Shown one piece after another: positions 10,756 to 22,448 of a DNA stretch of 64,000 nt (within the stretch, counting starts at the first letter, position 1; the number at the start of each line of letters is the position of its first letter). The notes under the pieces are model-generated. The model saw nothing but the letters and a program-made list of their open reading frames with translations, was not told where the DNA came from and searched no databases. Position numbers and translations under genes: made by a program. This stretch comes from Aurifilum marmelostoma (taxonomy: Eukaryota > Ascomycota > Sordariomycetes > Diaporthales > Cryphonectriaceae), in the NCBI GenBank assembly GCA_027559495.1, contig JAMXSV010000029.1, positions 124,001-188,000 on the forward strand, read 5' to 3'.

Positions 10756-12925
10756 TATGAAGGGTGTGTCTGGGTTTTTCTGGGCACGAGAGCTGTTTTG
10801 TAAAGCTGGCAGCTGGGTGGGGAGAGGGGAGAGCTGGGGAGAAGCACAGAAGGGATCTCTCAGAGAGGGTAAAGAGGCATGGAATTAACACCACAGACCA
10901 GGAGTGAGGTGGGAGAAGGGAAACGGGAGGCCAAAAACAGAGGAGGTTGAGGAATGGAAGTTGTGAAAAGTGGAAAAGTGTGTGTGAGGGAGCAGGAGGG
11001 ACGAGGTTTTAGATGGCAGCCACGAGTGAAAAGAGCCTGGATTCCTTGTTCCTTTCCCTCGGTCGCAACACCTGCAACCCGTGGCATTTCCTGCGCTAAG
11101 CACCTCACACAAGCTGCCTGTAGGCCCCCCCTGCTCCACCACTGCACCGAGGATAAAGGGCTCCGTTTTTCCCACATCATTGCCGGATCGGCCAATCACA
11201 CTGCGCGAATTATAAAGATTTGGAGGCAGACAGTGTCAAAATAACGTCACAAGGATACATGACTGTACAAGTCGGCAGGGATGCCACGTATTTTCGACCG
11301 GATATAAAATTTACGACGACAGCATCACCACCCTGCACTACACGGGCGACAGCGAATTGACGGCAGCCAGATATCGAGTGGAAATGGTAGCGATGGTTGA
11401 ATTGTCGAGAACTGTTTCTATTTTGCTTGGGAGGACTAGTTTTGAGTATTACTGAGAGAGAAGAATCGTAGACGACAAGTGCTGCATGTGCAGGACTGCG
11501 TCATCGTACTTCCGATCAGCACTCCGTGCAGGGCATGTGTGTTGGAGATTTGCCATCTTCGACCACTTTCCGTGAGGCCAGCGAATCTTTCCTGATCTTT
11601 TCAAATCGAATTTGAATCATTCATCCATCTTGATCGTACGGGCAGGCTCAGCAGGCTTTATTGGTGGCAGTGTGGCTATTGGATGGTAGTAAAGTCATCA
11701 TAGCTGATTGTCGTCCAGTGTCCGTCGAGGGAGAGATCGGGTCTGTCTGATTAAATTGGTCATGCGATATCTCATGCCTCTTATAGCAAAGACGCTCGCT
11801 CACGTCTTGTCATCAGACGCCCAGCTCAGATGACTGTTGCTTGGCTTTCCCTGAAGGCATCCCGCATGGTTGAAGACATTCTGAAAATGACTCGTGTAGC
11901 AATCAATTGTCCCGGAGACAGCGGCTCACGCTGGTTGCTGCGCTACCGGCTTCAGCCGTGGGGCCGATGTCCTTTCATCCGGGTTGCGGCCCAAGCTCCA
12001 TAAGGTACTCGCTGCGGCGCTGATTCAGGCGCCCGTGACTGGCTGGCCGATCATAGCTTCGTCCAACCACTGCTCTCTGGAGGTGGATGACCATGGGGCG
12101 GAGACTTGGTGAAGACACGCAGCAACTACGTGTTCAGAAGGTCTCATCAATCACCTGGAGCCCAGTTGCTGCCACAGGCCCAAAGACTGAGCTCATGCAG
12201 GGCAAGAAGCCACCAGCACTGCAACGCGGCAAAATAATCACCAGAAAAATTTCGCTGACCCTGCACCAGGCCGTTCGCGACATGAGCGTTCCATCCAGTG
12301 TAGGGGCCAAGGAGGGCCCCAGTCCCCAGCCCCAGACCCAGAACTCTGCGGGCTGTGGAGAAAAGGAGCCAGCGCTGTTTTTGGATCAAATCGAAGCTGT
12401 CTGTGGGCCCTGCGGACCTCGATTTCTGGCAGCCGGCCTCGGTCGACGAGATTTCCGCCCGGCGTTGAAAGGCGTTAAGCGTCTCGGCCCTGTATCGACT
12501 CGGTCGTCGCGAGAAAACCGCGACGCACATCAGATTTGACACTGTGACAGACAAGAAGGATGGTCCCCAGATGAGGGAGTGAATTTTTCTTTCAGATTGC
12601 TCGAGAAGAGAGCTGGAGAAGCACAGGACTTGACAGGGGGATATGCATAGCTGGTTGGTCTGGGGGGTTTTTTTGGAGGTCGTGCAGCGGCTCGGCTGTA
12701 AGACACTTTGACTGGTAGCTGACCCCTCCCAATCCCTGTAGGTGCAGCAGCTGCTTAGGTAATCGCATGAGCCTTACGATCACATCAAAATTTCTTACCA
12801 GGTGCACTAACAATTTTGCATGTGAAGAACGCAGACGCCACCACACAAAACGCACGATATCTGCATATCATCATCCACGCCTGGGCCAACTGAATTAGCA
12901 CATTGACCAAGGCTTATTCATCAAA
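10756..12925. other. Divergent intergenic region, aconitase (-) and Bud20 (+)
   Basis: A 2.2-kb region that must hold both promoters. For aconitase there is a CCAAT box near 11191 and an AT-rich TATA-like stretch near 11210. An open frame at 12087-12539 (150 codons) has no recognisable features and is not called. Confidence 0.5.
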
Positions 12926-13409
12926 ATGGGCGTACCGAACAAGCGGACTATCACAAAGACCAGGCGGTACAAGAGGTAGGTTGTGGAGAAATTTCTTCCC
13001 TCCTCATCTGGCGAATGGTCATAGCACTGACTGCTCGCAGGGACATTGACCAGATCAAGGCCGATCTCCTCTCGCCTAAGCACCTAAAGCAGTACAAGGA
13101 TACCAAGGCTCCTGAGGATCTTCCTGGTCTGGGCAGACATTACTGTACAGAATGCGCCAAGTGGTTTGATACGGAGACGACGCTCGTGGTTCACAGGCGG
13201 GGCAAGCCTCACAAGAGGAGGTGAGTTGAGCCCTTTGACAAGATCCAAGTTGCATGAAACGGGTTGTTATGGCTGACTGGTCTCTGTGTAGGGTCAAGCA
13301 GTTGAAGGAGGAGCCCTACACCCAGAAGGAGGCTGAGGCTGCGGTGGGATTGTGGACCGACAACAAGGGCCCGTCCAAGACCCAATCCCCTGACGTCGAT
13401 ATGTCTTGA
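12926..13409 (+). CDS. BUD20: Bud20-type C2H2 protein, 60S ribosome biogenesis/export
   Basis: Exons 12926-12975, 13041-13220 and 13292-13409 give 115 aa with in-phase GT-AG introns. The spliced N-terminus MGVPNKRTITKTRRYKRRD is basic, and the single finger CTECAKWFDTETTLVVH...H has C-x2-C-x12-H-x5-H spacing, followed by the basic RRGKPHKRRVKQL helix and an acidic-leaning tail (SPDVDMS). This matches the Bud20/ZNF593 family, a shuttling factor of pre-60S particles. Length matches the family (about 115-170 aa). The exons are too short to appear as one long frame; identity rests on the spliced product. Confidence 0.9.
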
Positions 13410-14658
13410 GAGAGTTGGACGAGCAAGATTCATCCAGTCTATCCTCGTGACTGAAGGCAGTCTTCAGTCTCATAACCATGACTCACCGAGTCCGCTCGAT
13501 GGACGATAGCCCAAGCCTAGTGTCTGCGGTGCTGCTTCGAACCCGCGGATGAAGGCTCCTCGGCAAGGGCATGCATAACGGCCAATACTACCATCAATAG
13601 ACGCCCAGACAGGAGGGACCTCGGAAATGAGAACCACCACGATGGTGTCGCTCTGCGTTGGGCTGACAAAGCGACAGGCACGCTGATATGCGACAGGTCT
13701 TGTGAGGAATTTAAGGTGATGAAGGTTGCTTGATATAGCACGCTTTATTTAGCCCTCGATAAGAACATCCACAGGCAGCTTCACGAGGTAGCGTCAGGCG
13801 CGGCTCGAGAGCAGATCCCGAGGGACGAAAGGATTTCAGATCGGTAGACGATCTACATTTGTGGACCACGAATCAGCCTCACTGGGTCAGATTTACTCGG
13901 TTGTGTTGGACAGAAGGTTCCTCATTGATATTCATCTGTAGAAGCCTGCCGGAACTGCGCAGAAATCCTAATACAATCCACATCGGGGATTAAATGCATA
14001 ACTCTGAGAACGTCCATGACAAAGAGTCAGTCTATTCAGCTGATACAGCGCCGTGCAGCCGTTCCGAGACCGATCAATGCCTAGACTTGACAAAAAGGAT
14101 ACCCGATGTAGATGGGTAATAGCATATTCATTTCTTCTGTATCACAACCAACTGTCTAGGTTCGGATGGTCCAAGTGTTGGCGCAATGCGAGGCACCTGA
14201 TGGTAGGAATCGAGCCGTATGCAAGGTCATGCATGGGCATATCCCCGCTAAGTGAAGGTGTTATCGATAAGCAGTTAGCGGAGAAGCCAGATAGCTTGTG
14301 AACCGCCGCAACCCGGGGCTATCCAGGAATAGTTTGTGCATGCGATCATCATGCTTCCATCTTCCACTTTCCTCTCCTGCAACTAAATCAGCGAAACAAT
14401 CAAGTGATCTCACAGGTGGCTGTCGCCTCGAAGATGATCGCGAGCCGGCATGCTAAGCCTGTCGAGACTCCCAAAAGACAACCAACGCCGATATAACGTA
14501 AGCCTTCGCCGAGAGGACACGTGCCCGCCCATCAATTTACCCCCGGACGACCTTCGGACCCTGAAATTCCGACTGCGACAGTCTGCCTTGGGAACACTGC
14601 TCCCGGAGGTGACAGGGAGGATCAGAAGAGAGGGCAGGAGATTCCAGGTCAACAGATC
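13410..14658. other. Intergenic region upstream of the rhomboid gene
   Basis: About 1.25 kb with no supported gene. Short frames on both strands lack domains or splice logic. Confidence 0.5.
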
Positions 14659-15783
14659 ATGCCGACTATCTCGATACCTTCACAGTTCAGCGCCGTGCGC
14701 GCACGGTCTTATGCATACCGACTCCCGCTGCTGACAAGGCTCATCATCTTGGCGATAATCGCCGCATGGCTTGTGGGCATTGTGGCGGGTGCGAGTTGGG
14801 ATGTGAAGGCCTGGGGCTCGCTCGTGCCAGACGAGGTCGGGATAACTAGCTGTAAGTCGCGAGCCTTGTGGTGTTTTATCGTATCGCTCTCGAGGGCTCG
14901 ATTGGGGACCTTGGGACGGATGTTTTTGCGCGAGAAAGTGGATTAGCTCGCGGGCGCTGGAATTTTGGCTGACAGCTTGTGTCGTGCGCAGTATACCGAA
15001 CGAATACCTACCCCTTCATACACCTGGGCTTCATACATATGGCCATGAACGTCTTGGCCCTGACCCCGCTTCTGGAGCGCTTCGAGAGCGAATATGGCAC
15101 ACTTACGGCGCTTGCCTTGTTTCTGGGCCGTGAGTATTTGCGTTGTGCTGATGGTTTATCTTCGCTTCACAGCCTGGCTGACTTGTTTGGCTCCTGCAGC
15201 TTTCTCGACCTTCCCTGCCGCGTTATACATACTCGTACAGATCTATATCCTCCACTCCAACACCGCCGTCATGGGCGCCAGCGTCTGGTTCTTTCTACTG
15301 CTCGGCATGGAGGCGATCCGCACATATAAGACCAACCCGCATTTTGTAATCGCTACATATCACATTCCGACATGGACTACACCCCTTGTGTTGACTATAG
15401 TGATATCGGCTCTGGTGCCGAGCACGAGCCTGTTGGGACATCTCTGCGGGCTGTGCATTGGATATATATGTGAGTCTTATTTCGAACGGAGTTCCTCATT
15501 TCCTGTGTGGCTCTCGGCAGCTGTGGAACGATAAAGCACGGATAGGGTTCTAGCTGACATGTACCATACAGGTGGTCTCGGGTATATGAAGTTCCTGGCG
15601 CCGCCGGAAAAGGCCCTTCGCTTTGTCGAATCTAAGCTGCAATTGCTACAGAGGCTGCCGCGGTACGTGAGCGTAGATCAAAAGACGTACGGCCGCTTTG
15701 GGGTCCTGCCCAGCACAGCCTCTCCTGCGGTCCCGGGTGTAGCTTTGGGGGTTGTAGGGTCTACGCAGCGGCTAGGGCCATAG
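14659..15783 (+). CDS. Rhomboid intramembrane serine protease, Rbd2 type
   Basis: Exons 14659-14851, 14992-15129, 15200-15469 and 15572-15783 give 270 aa, all in phase. Hydrophobic segments begin at LLTRLIILAIIAAW, FIHLGFIHMAMNVLAL, FPAALYILVQIYIL, MGASVWFFLLLGM and LLGHLCGLCIGYI. The catalytic serine lies in GASVW and the histidine in GHLCG, with the HxxxN pair in HMAMN. The cytosolic tail (about 65 residues after the last segment) is typical of Rbd2. In Schizosaccharomyces and Aspergillus, Rbd2 homologues act in SREBP activation and hypoxia response; whether that holds here is inference. The ATG at 14659 is the first Met in frame. Confidence 0.9.
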
Positions 15784-16444
15784 AGGAAGAGAGGGCCACA
15801 GGTCACTTTTTTTCTTCTCATGATGTATATTCTCCTGGGAACAGTCTCGCAGATGGGACGAATGTATTTGCCACCTGAAGCATATTAACATACGTTTTTG
15901 GGCAGGAGTGAAATAACAACCAGTCGAAAAGAAATCACCCTGCAAATTGGATTACCAACTATGATGATCTTGTGATGATCACCCATCAAAATAAATTGGA
16001 CGACAAAAGTCATAGTCGTCTTATTTCATATGTGCTTTCTGCATTGGTGCCTGCTGCTTAGGAAAGTTTCGTGGTTGCTAATGATTTGCATGTAACGGGG
16101 CTGAGATATGCAATCACGAGCTCCGGACCATGTAAGCTGGAAGGAACCCTGGACCCCAACACCTGCAACCCGGCGCGCCCTGTGTCCTTGAAACTCACTC
16201 CGAGCTCGCTGGAGCTCTGAACAGCAGGCATGTGCTACGCTTCTTGCCACTCTTTAAAGCAGTGTACCTATGGATTTTGCAGCATCGTAACGTTTGTTGA
16301 AGCAACTCTCACAGATTGAGAGTTGGCGGGCTCCCGGCGCTGCCCATTCCGCTCCTTTCCACTCCGAAAGCCCCCTTGAGTCCCTTCGCAGACCACGCAT
16401 TCGCGGCGTAGTGCATTACATCTCTCCCACCTTTTTAACACAAG
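15784..16444. other. Intergenic region between rbd2 and gaa1
   Basis: Holds the rhomboid 3' end and the gaa1 promoter. No gene seen. Confidence 0.5.
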
Positions 16445-18497
16445 ATGCCACGCCTTATATGTGAGTACATAGAACCCCTCCTCGAGCCCTGCGAGCCCAC
16501 GTCCCAGCAGACATGCTAAATCTTGTCTCAGCCGGTGCCCTACGCCTCCGCGGCGACCCGCGCATCCTCAAGCTGCCCCCCTACGTCTCCCTGCTCTGCA
16601 TTGTCATCGGTGTCGCCTGGCTTCTTATGCTGCCGCAGAATGACTATAGCCGGCGAACGTATATATCGGAGAATGCCCTATTACCGGGCCAAGTGCATAC
16701 ATATTTTGGCGGAAGCGATCAGAACGTGTTCCGAGCATACAAGCACGAGGTGGACGCCCTCGCCTCGCCCCTACACGATGGTCAAGACGATAAAGAGGAG
16801 AGAGGGCCAGGGAAGAACAATTACGAGATCAACGACGGCCTGGAAGAGATATTTAAGGGAAACGGGTTGAAGGTCGGACGGCAGAACTTCACGTACTCTG
16901 CGTCCGGGGAGAAATATGCAGGCGAGAATATCTATGCGATCCTGCATGCCCCAAGGGGAGATGCGACAGAGGCAATCGTCCTGGTCGCAGCGTGGCGGAA
17001 CGTCAAGGGCGAGCTAAATAAACACGGAGTGGCGCTGCTGTTGACACTGGCGCGGTACTTTCGGAGATGGTCCCTCTGGTCCAAAGACATCATACTGCTG
17101 GTCACGCCCGACAGTCTCGCAGGTCCGCAGGCGTGGGCGGATGCGTACCACGACGCACACGACACGCGTTACATCGACTCGCTGCCTCTCAAGTCCGGCG
17201 CGCTGCAGGGCGCCATTGCACTGGACTATGCACAGGAGACCCGCTTCTCGTCCGTGCACATCGTCTACGATGGCATCAACGGCCAGCTGCCCAACCTCGA
17301 CCTCATCAACAGTGTCGTCTCCATCGCCGGTGGCCAGATGGGCATCGGCGTGAGCATACAGGAGATGTGGGACCACAGCGACAGCTACGAGGACAGGCTG
17401 CGTACCATGCTGCGTGGGATGATGATGCAGGGTCTCGGCGTGGCCAGTGGCCCGCACAGCTGCTTTATTCCCTACCACGTTGATGCGGTCACTCTTCGGC
17501 CTTATGGTGATGGGTGGCAGGATGAGATGGCCATGGGCAGGGTGGTCGAGGGGACGTTCCGCAGTCTGAACAACCTGCTGGAGCACCTGCACCAGAGCTT
17601 CTTCTTCTACCTGTTGATGCATCGCGATCGGTTCGTCAGCATTGGCACATACCTGCCGAGCGCGATGCTCATTGCGGCGAATTTTACAATCATCTCCATC
17701 TCGCTCTGGGTCAAGAGCGGACAGCAGGACCAAGCTGTCGGAAAGAAGGGTGAGGAAAAGCAGGAGAAGGGCCAGAGCGTGAACAAGGAAGTTGAAAAAG
17801 GCACTGCCGACGCGCGCATGACGCCCGCCACCGAGAGGAACGTTTCGCTGCCTCTAGCGCTGGTGGCGGTATGTCAATTCCTGGGTGTGGTCCCTTTTTA
17901 TGTCTTCAACCATGTGCCTGCAGGAGTAAGTCTCGATCGCCCCCTCCACGCACGACCCCGCAAGACCAAGAACAAAAGACTAACAGACCATACTAGATGC
18001 ACACTCCGCTCTTCGCTGTGTTCACCGTCATCAATGTCTTCCTTCCACACATCATCAGCAATCTGCTCACCACAAATTTCCGCCCGACTCTTCAGCAGTA
18101 CTCACTCATGCAGTGTTTCTCTCTCCTCCTCCTCGGCATGTTCCTCTCCTCTCTTGCCACCCTCAACTTCTCACTCTCCCTCATGGTCGGCCTGCTCTCG
18201 TCCCCGCTGTCCTTCATGCGGCCGTGGCCCCAACTGCCGGCCCTGCGGTGGTTCTGCACCGTGCTGCTGAACCTCGTCGCGCCGACGGTTGTCTTTGCCG
18301 GCTGGTCCTTGTACTGGCACGATGGCCTGAGGAGCAGCAGCAGCACTGTGGGCGAGGTGCTACGGGAGGCTGCGTTCGGGTGGAGAGTCTGGGGTATGTA
18401 TACCAGTGTGGTGGTCTGGGAGGTTTGGTGGCCGGCTTGGCTTGTTGGTGCAGTTGTTGTGCTTGGGAGGCCGGGGGCCACGGGCGTCGGAACGTGA
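16445..18497 (+). CDS. GAA1: GPI transamidase component Gaa1
   Basis: Subunit of the ER GPI-transamidase that attaches GPI anchors to proteins. The main exon encodes DPRILKLPPYVSLLCIVIGVAWL (a membrane segment) followed by NDYSRRTYISENALLPGQVHTYF, the Gaa1 hallmark. A large lumenal domain (for example HGVALLLTLARYFRRW and SKDIILLVTPDS) and several C-terminal membrane segments follow. The last intron is 17926-17996 (GTAAGT...TAG). The first exon is 16 nt (16445-16460, MPRLI). Its intron may end at 16510 (giving YMLNLVSAGALRL) or 16531 (giving SGALRL); both keep the frame, and the second has the better branch site (GCTAAAT). Length is 636 or 643 aa. No frameshift seen. Confidence 0.93.
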
Positions 18498-18714
18498 TAA
18501 ATACAGTATCTCGATGAATCAAACTTGACCAATATTGCGCTCCAAAAGGGATGAGCCTCGAGTATCAAATGCTTTTTCTCCGCTGACACAATGACCTTTG
18601 CGGTATGCCGCATCCCAACATCGCTCCACTGCCTACGCTGTCGCCGACACCCCGTCGGCTCTCAGCATGACAATTTCCCTCATTCACGGGCTGCGATCTC
18701 GACTAGATGGACTC

Positions 18715-20168
18715 TCAAGCGGGCAGCTTGCACTTCCAAATACAGAGCAATCTATCGTAGAAACTCGTCGATACACACAAAACCTCTGCGCCCTCCCCAT
18801 AACGAGGTGCCAGCCTGCTCTCCACCCTGGACCAATCGCTGCCATAATTCATACTCGTATGCTCTTCGAACCGCCCTAGCACGTCTACGTCTATAGTCCT
18901 AGCGGGACCATCCTCCTCTGTCCCGCGGATCCGCAGCACACGCGTGCCAGCGTGCATGCACGACGCGAGCACCGTGACCTCCCACGCCCCTGCGCCTCTA
19001 CCATCTTCCCCATCGGCGACGACCACGGACGGACTGCCAATGGCGCTCAGCCGCCAGACGCCGCCGCCGAGGTTCGTTTCTGCGAGGAGGGTGGCTTTGC
19101 GGGCGCCGTAGGTGGTGTGCAGGGGCTCGATCGTGAAGATGCGCAGCGTGTCGTCGTAGCTGCCTGTGAGGAGAAGGAGGCGAGATTGGGAATGGGGCAT
19201 GGGGAGGGGTAGGAGGGCGGTTACGCCTGCGGTGTGGTTGGAGAGGGTAACGGGGGGATACGGGGTAAGTGTCTGAGTGGAGGAGGGAGAATCGTCGTCT
19301 GGATTTGTGGCATCTGAGGTGGATGAGGAATTAAGGGTGGTGTATTTCAGGATCGAGTCGTCGCCGCCAGAGAACACCGTGAAGGGAGGGGCCGTGGTGG
19401 ACTCGGCGGATGGCGGGGAGAAGGCGGCGACCCAGGCCTCGAGGCTGTGCTCGAGGAGCGTCTCTTGCACTACTTTGAGGCCCTGATAGTCGTCATGGAT
19501 CTGGACGAGGATGACCTGCCCGCCTGCAGTGGTGATGGCCATGAGGCCTGGGTCAGTGGGGTGCCAGGCCAAGTATGTAAAGAGCACGTCCTCGCTCAGC
19601 TCTGGTATTCGGAGGACGCTCAGGGGCCTGAGGATATCTCTTGTTGGTCTTGCTGCCTCATCAGCTTGACCCTCGGGTTGTAAGCCAGCAGCAGACGGAG
19701 GAGGAGGGGAGAGCTTGAAGAAAGAGATGGTCCCTATGCTTGATACTGCGGCGCAGATATCACCTCGGTCGGCCTGTGGCTGGAAGTGCAGGTCGAATAC
19801 AGCAGACGGCTGGGGAAGTGTCTGCACAGCATGACTAGAGAAGACATGAGCATGGAAACCTGAAATGTGCGCAGGGCTGATGGTGTGTTTCCTACACTTT
19901 TTCCTCCTGAAGCTGGAAGAGAATCACGCTGCCGTTTCTACTCTGTGGCTTGCTGGCAGCCATGGTCCCAGATGGGTCCTCATCGTCGTCCACTTTGGGT
20001 GCCTCCACGCTATCGTTCTGCTGCTGCTCGTCCGCTCCCTTCTCGAGGTAGTACGTCCCGACCACAAAATATGATGGGTGCGCAGGGCAGAACTCGATGC
20101 AGCTTGGGGGGAAGATCGAGGACCAGGGACTGTAGAGAAGATATGCTCTCGCCCTCTAGATTTCCCAT
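18715..20168 (-). CDS. DPH7: Diphthine methylesterase Dph7/Rrt2, WD40 protein (frameshifted)
   Basis: Acts in the last steps of diphthamide formation on elongation factor 2. Exon 1 starts MGNLEGESISSLQSLVLDLPP at 20168. Six C on the minus strand (20106-20111) must be five to continue as SCIEFCPAHPSYFVVGTYYLEK, the conserved Dph7 opening. The intron most likely runs 19895-19835 (GTAGGA...CTCTAG), giving VHAVQTLPQPSAVFDLHF; neighbouring donor/acceptor pairs cannot be excluded. Exon 2 (19834-18715) has WD40-like repeats (for example LLTGSYDDTLRIF and FSGGDDSILKY). The corrected length is 1,392 nt (463 aa). It converges with gaa1 (217 bp between stops) and diverges from the DUF1917 gene. Confidence 0.82.
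20106..20111 (-). other. C6 homopolymer causing +1 frameshift in Dph7 exon 1
   Basis: The upstream frame reads SLVLDLPP and the downstream frame reads SCIEFCPAHP; they join only if the run is five. Confidence 0.8.
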
Positions 20169-20670
20169 CCTTGATCGACAGCTTATTACGAGATAAGAGA
20201 ATAAAAGGAACAAACAACAAAACAATTATACGACGGTATAGGTCCCGAGAGATTTGAGTGCCACTCAGAACTTGAACAAGGCTGAGACGAAAAGCAGAAG
20301 ATTTCATCCAAGGCCAGTCGGTAAGGCTCTAGGCCCAGGATTAGAGGACCAAGGCTGTAGAAATACAGGGTTATAGGTCCTCAATCCTAGGGTTATAGTG
20401 CTCTGGCGTGTGCAGCTCAGGGTTCCAGGGATGGTATCAAGGTTTAGTCCAGGGCTCCGCTTCGCTGCGTCCTGGGACAACTCAACCACCCACTCAACCA
20501 CCCCTGCTGCCTTTGACCTCATGTTGCATATATGCAAAGCATGAAGCAAAGCTACAGCCTGCAGGGAGGAATATGTAGGGACAAACCCTGCTGCTCTGCA
20601 TCTTTGTTCCCTACATGGTTCCCAGCCGGTCGTGGGAAGACTGTCAAGATACAACGCCAGGCCACACACG
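20169..20670. promoter_or_regulatory. Divergent promoter region, dph7 and DUF1917 gene
   Basis: A 502-bp space shared by two divergent genes. Between about 20340 and 20480 it has several AGGGTTA/AGGGTTC/CCTAGG motifs resembling telomere-repeat-binding sites; their use as binding sites is inference. Confidence 0.45.
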
Positions 20671-22107
20671 ATGGATTCAGACTCGGATTTCTACGGTGCG
20701 TGCTCAAAGACCGGTGAATCTCCCGTCCTTCTCACCGTGAGGGGCCAGCCGCCCACTAACACCACTCACACAGGTGACGAGGATGAAGTGCAGGACCTCG
20801 AGGCACGCCTGTCGGCCTTCAGCCCAGCCAGCTACTGGCACAGCCGCGCCTCAGCCAGCACCACCGCGACGGCCTCGCCAGCCGCCGCCAGCACCACAAC
20901 GGCGAGCATCAAACGGGAGTCAGGCTCCCCAGCTCCCCTCGCTGCTGCTGCCGCTGCTGCCCCCGCCGCCAGCACGAACCTGCACAACCCTTACGAGGGC
21001 CGTTCAGCCTGTGCCAAGCAGCTGAGCGAGACCACCCAGGCGTTTCTGGACCGCCTCCCGCCGTCCACCACGGACGTTGCGCCGGGCATTCCCTGGATCT
21101 ACGTCGCCAACCCATACATCCCGCGCGCCGATCGTGGGGGGAGGAGGCACCCGAGGAGTTTGGGGCGGAGGTGAACAAGTTTGTGGAGGGCGGCGGGGCG
21201 AGGCTGGAGATGTTTGGGGATTTGCTGCGGGAGGTAGAAGAGAAGGCGGTCGGTGGCAGCCAAATCCAGACTCAAGGCGGTAGGGGTGGTCGTGGGGGCC
21301 CGTCGAGGGCAGCAGTGAATAGGGAGGTCGCCAAGCAGCGGGAGGGCTGCGTCAATGATCTGTTGATGTTGGCCAAGGTGTTGAGGGTGCGGACGGGCAA
21401 GGTGGGCAATCCTCAGTCTTTTCTCTCTCCCTCTCTCTTTCTCTCTCTACCTCTTCTTGTCCTTTGGACTGGTATGCCCTGCTGACATCTGGAGGGCCTC
21501 ATCAGTGGATGCTCTTCATCGACCCCCCCTTACGTCGACCACATCTGGGCCACGGTGGTGCATGCAACCATTAGGAACGAGCTCGGCATCGCGGCCAAGG
21601 TGGCGCCCCGCGAGCACAGGGGCTCGACCAGGTCCCGGCTCATCTGCGTCTACACGTACGACTTTAGCGACCGGGACGACGTCGCCCGCGTGCTGAACCG
21701 CATGAGGCAGCTGGAACTCGTGCGCACCGGGCCCGGGCGCCAGCAGATCTACTACAAGACGGGTGAGCTTTTTTTTTTTTTTTTTTTTTTTTTCCCCTCC
21801 ACCAAAACCCTTCAGAAGTCAAGGACTGCTATGATGTCTCTATGTATTACTCCCCTTTTTCTTTTGCTGACTATGGGAATTTCATGTTGCTGTCTAATTA
21901 GATGCGTGGACTTATTTGGGCATCGGCGCCGAGAACCCCTGGGGTCTGAGGGCCTCTCTCTACAGCTCCAACGATATATTCACATACATCAAGGAGAAGG
22001 ACGGCACGGTCCTGGAGAGGTTTGTCAAGAGGGAGAAGGGCCCCGCGGCGCTGGAGAAGCTGATCAAGGAGGAGGATGACTTCGACGGCGGTGGGTGGAC
22101 ATTCTAG
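20671..22107 (+). CDS. DUF1917 (BLES03-like) protein, two homopolymer frameshifts
   Basis: Exons 20671-20695, 20774-21401, 21506-21762 and 21902-22107; total 1,116 nt, 371 aa. The N-terminal part is an Ala/Ser/Thr-rich linker. The conserved part includes NPWIYV-like IPWIYVANPY, WMLFIDPPYVDHIWATVVHA, RSRLICVYTYDFSDRDDVARVL and LGIGAENPWGLRASLYSSNDI, which fits the DUF1917/C11orf68 family of unknown function, related in fold to eIF4E-like proteins. Frame is lost at 21136-21141 (six G, seven needed) and at 21523-21529 (seven C, six needed). The third intron contains 25 consecutive T. The function is unknown. Confidence 0.75.
21136..21141 (+). other. G6 homopolymer causing -1 frameshift in DUF1917 gene
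   Basis: NPYIPRADRGG must join EEAPEEFGAEVNKFVEGG; this requires seven G. Confidence 0.75.
21523..21529 (+). other. C7 homopolymer causing +1 frameshift in DUF1917 gene
   Basis: MLFIDPPYVDHIWATVV is read only with six C. Confidence 0.8.
21769..21793 (+). repeat. T25 tract in intron of the DUF1917 gene
   Basis: Twenty-five consecutive T six nucleotides after the GTGAGC donor. Length in an assembly is unreliable. Confidence 0.9.
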
Positions 22108-22448
22108 GGCGGCATCGCTCAGTACCAGGTGCTCGTGAGGGACAGAGGACGCTGTCTTTTTGCTTTGTTCTTCCGTTTAGGCTTGATCACGGCGTTCTTG
22201 GGTCTCTTTGCTTTTGTACGATACCCTTATTGTGCAATATTGTTGTCTGGTAGATAGTACCGTTGTCTACCTGGTCTAGGTGGAGGAGTCTTGTCTGTAT
22301 CTTGGACCTCAGCAGGTTGCAGTTTTCCTTTTTCATTTTTGAGCTACAACAGCAATGACGGTAACGATGATGACTGTTTCTTGCAGGTTTGGACTGAACT
22401 CTTCAGATTGACATATCCTAGCTTAACAGACAAGGAGAAAAAAGAATG
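22108..22448. other. Short convergent intergenic region
   Basis: 3' regions of the DUF1917 and dehydrogenase genes; nothing else seen. Confidence 0.5.

Noticed and set aside
12087..12539. 150-codon plus-strand frame between aconitase and bud20
   Set aside because: No domains, no splice signals and overlapping frames on the other strand; probably promoter sequence.
13510..13560. GGTTCGAA-like string on the minus strand, possible tRNA B box
   Set aside because: No matching A box or cloverleaf around it; no tRNA gene supported in the window.
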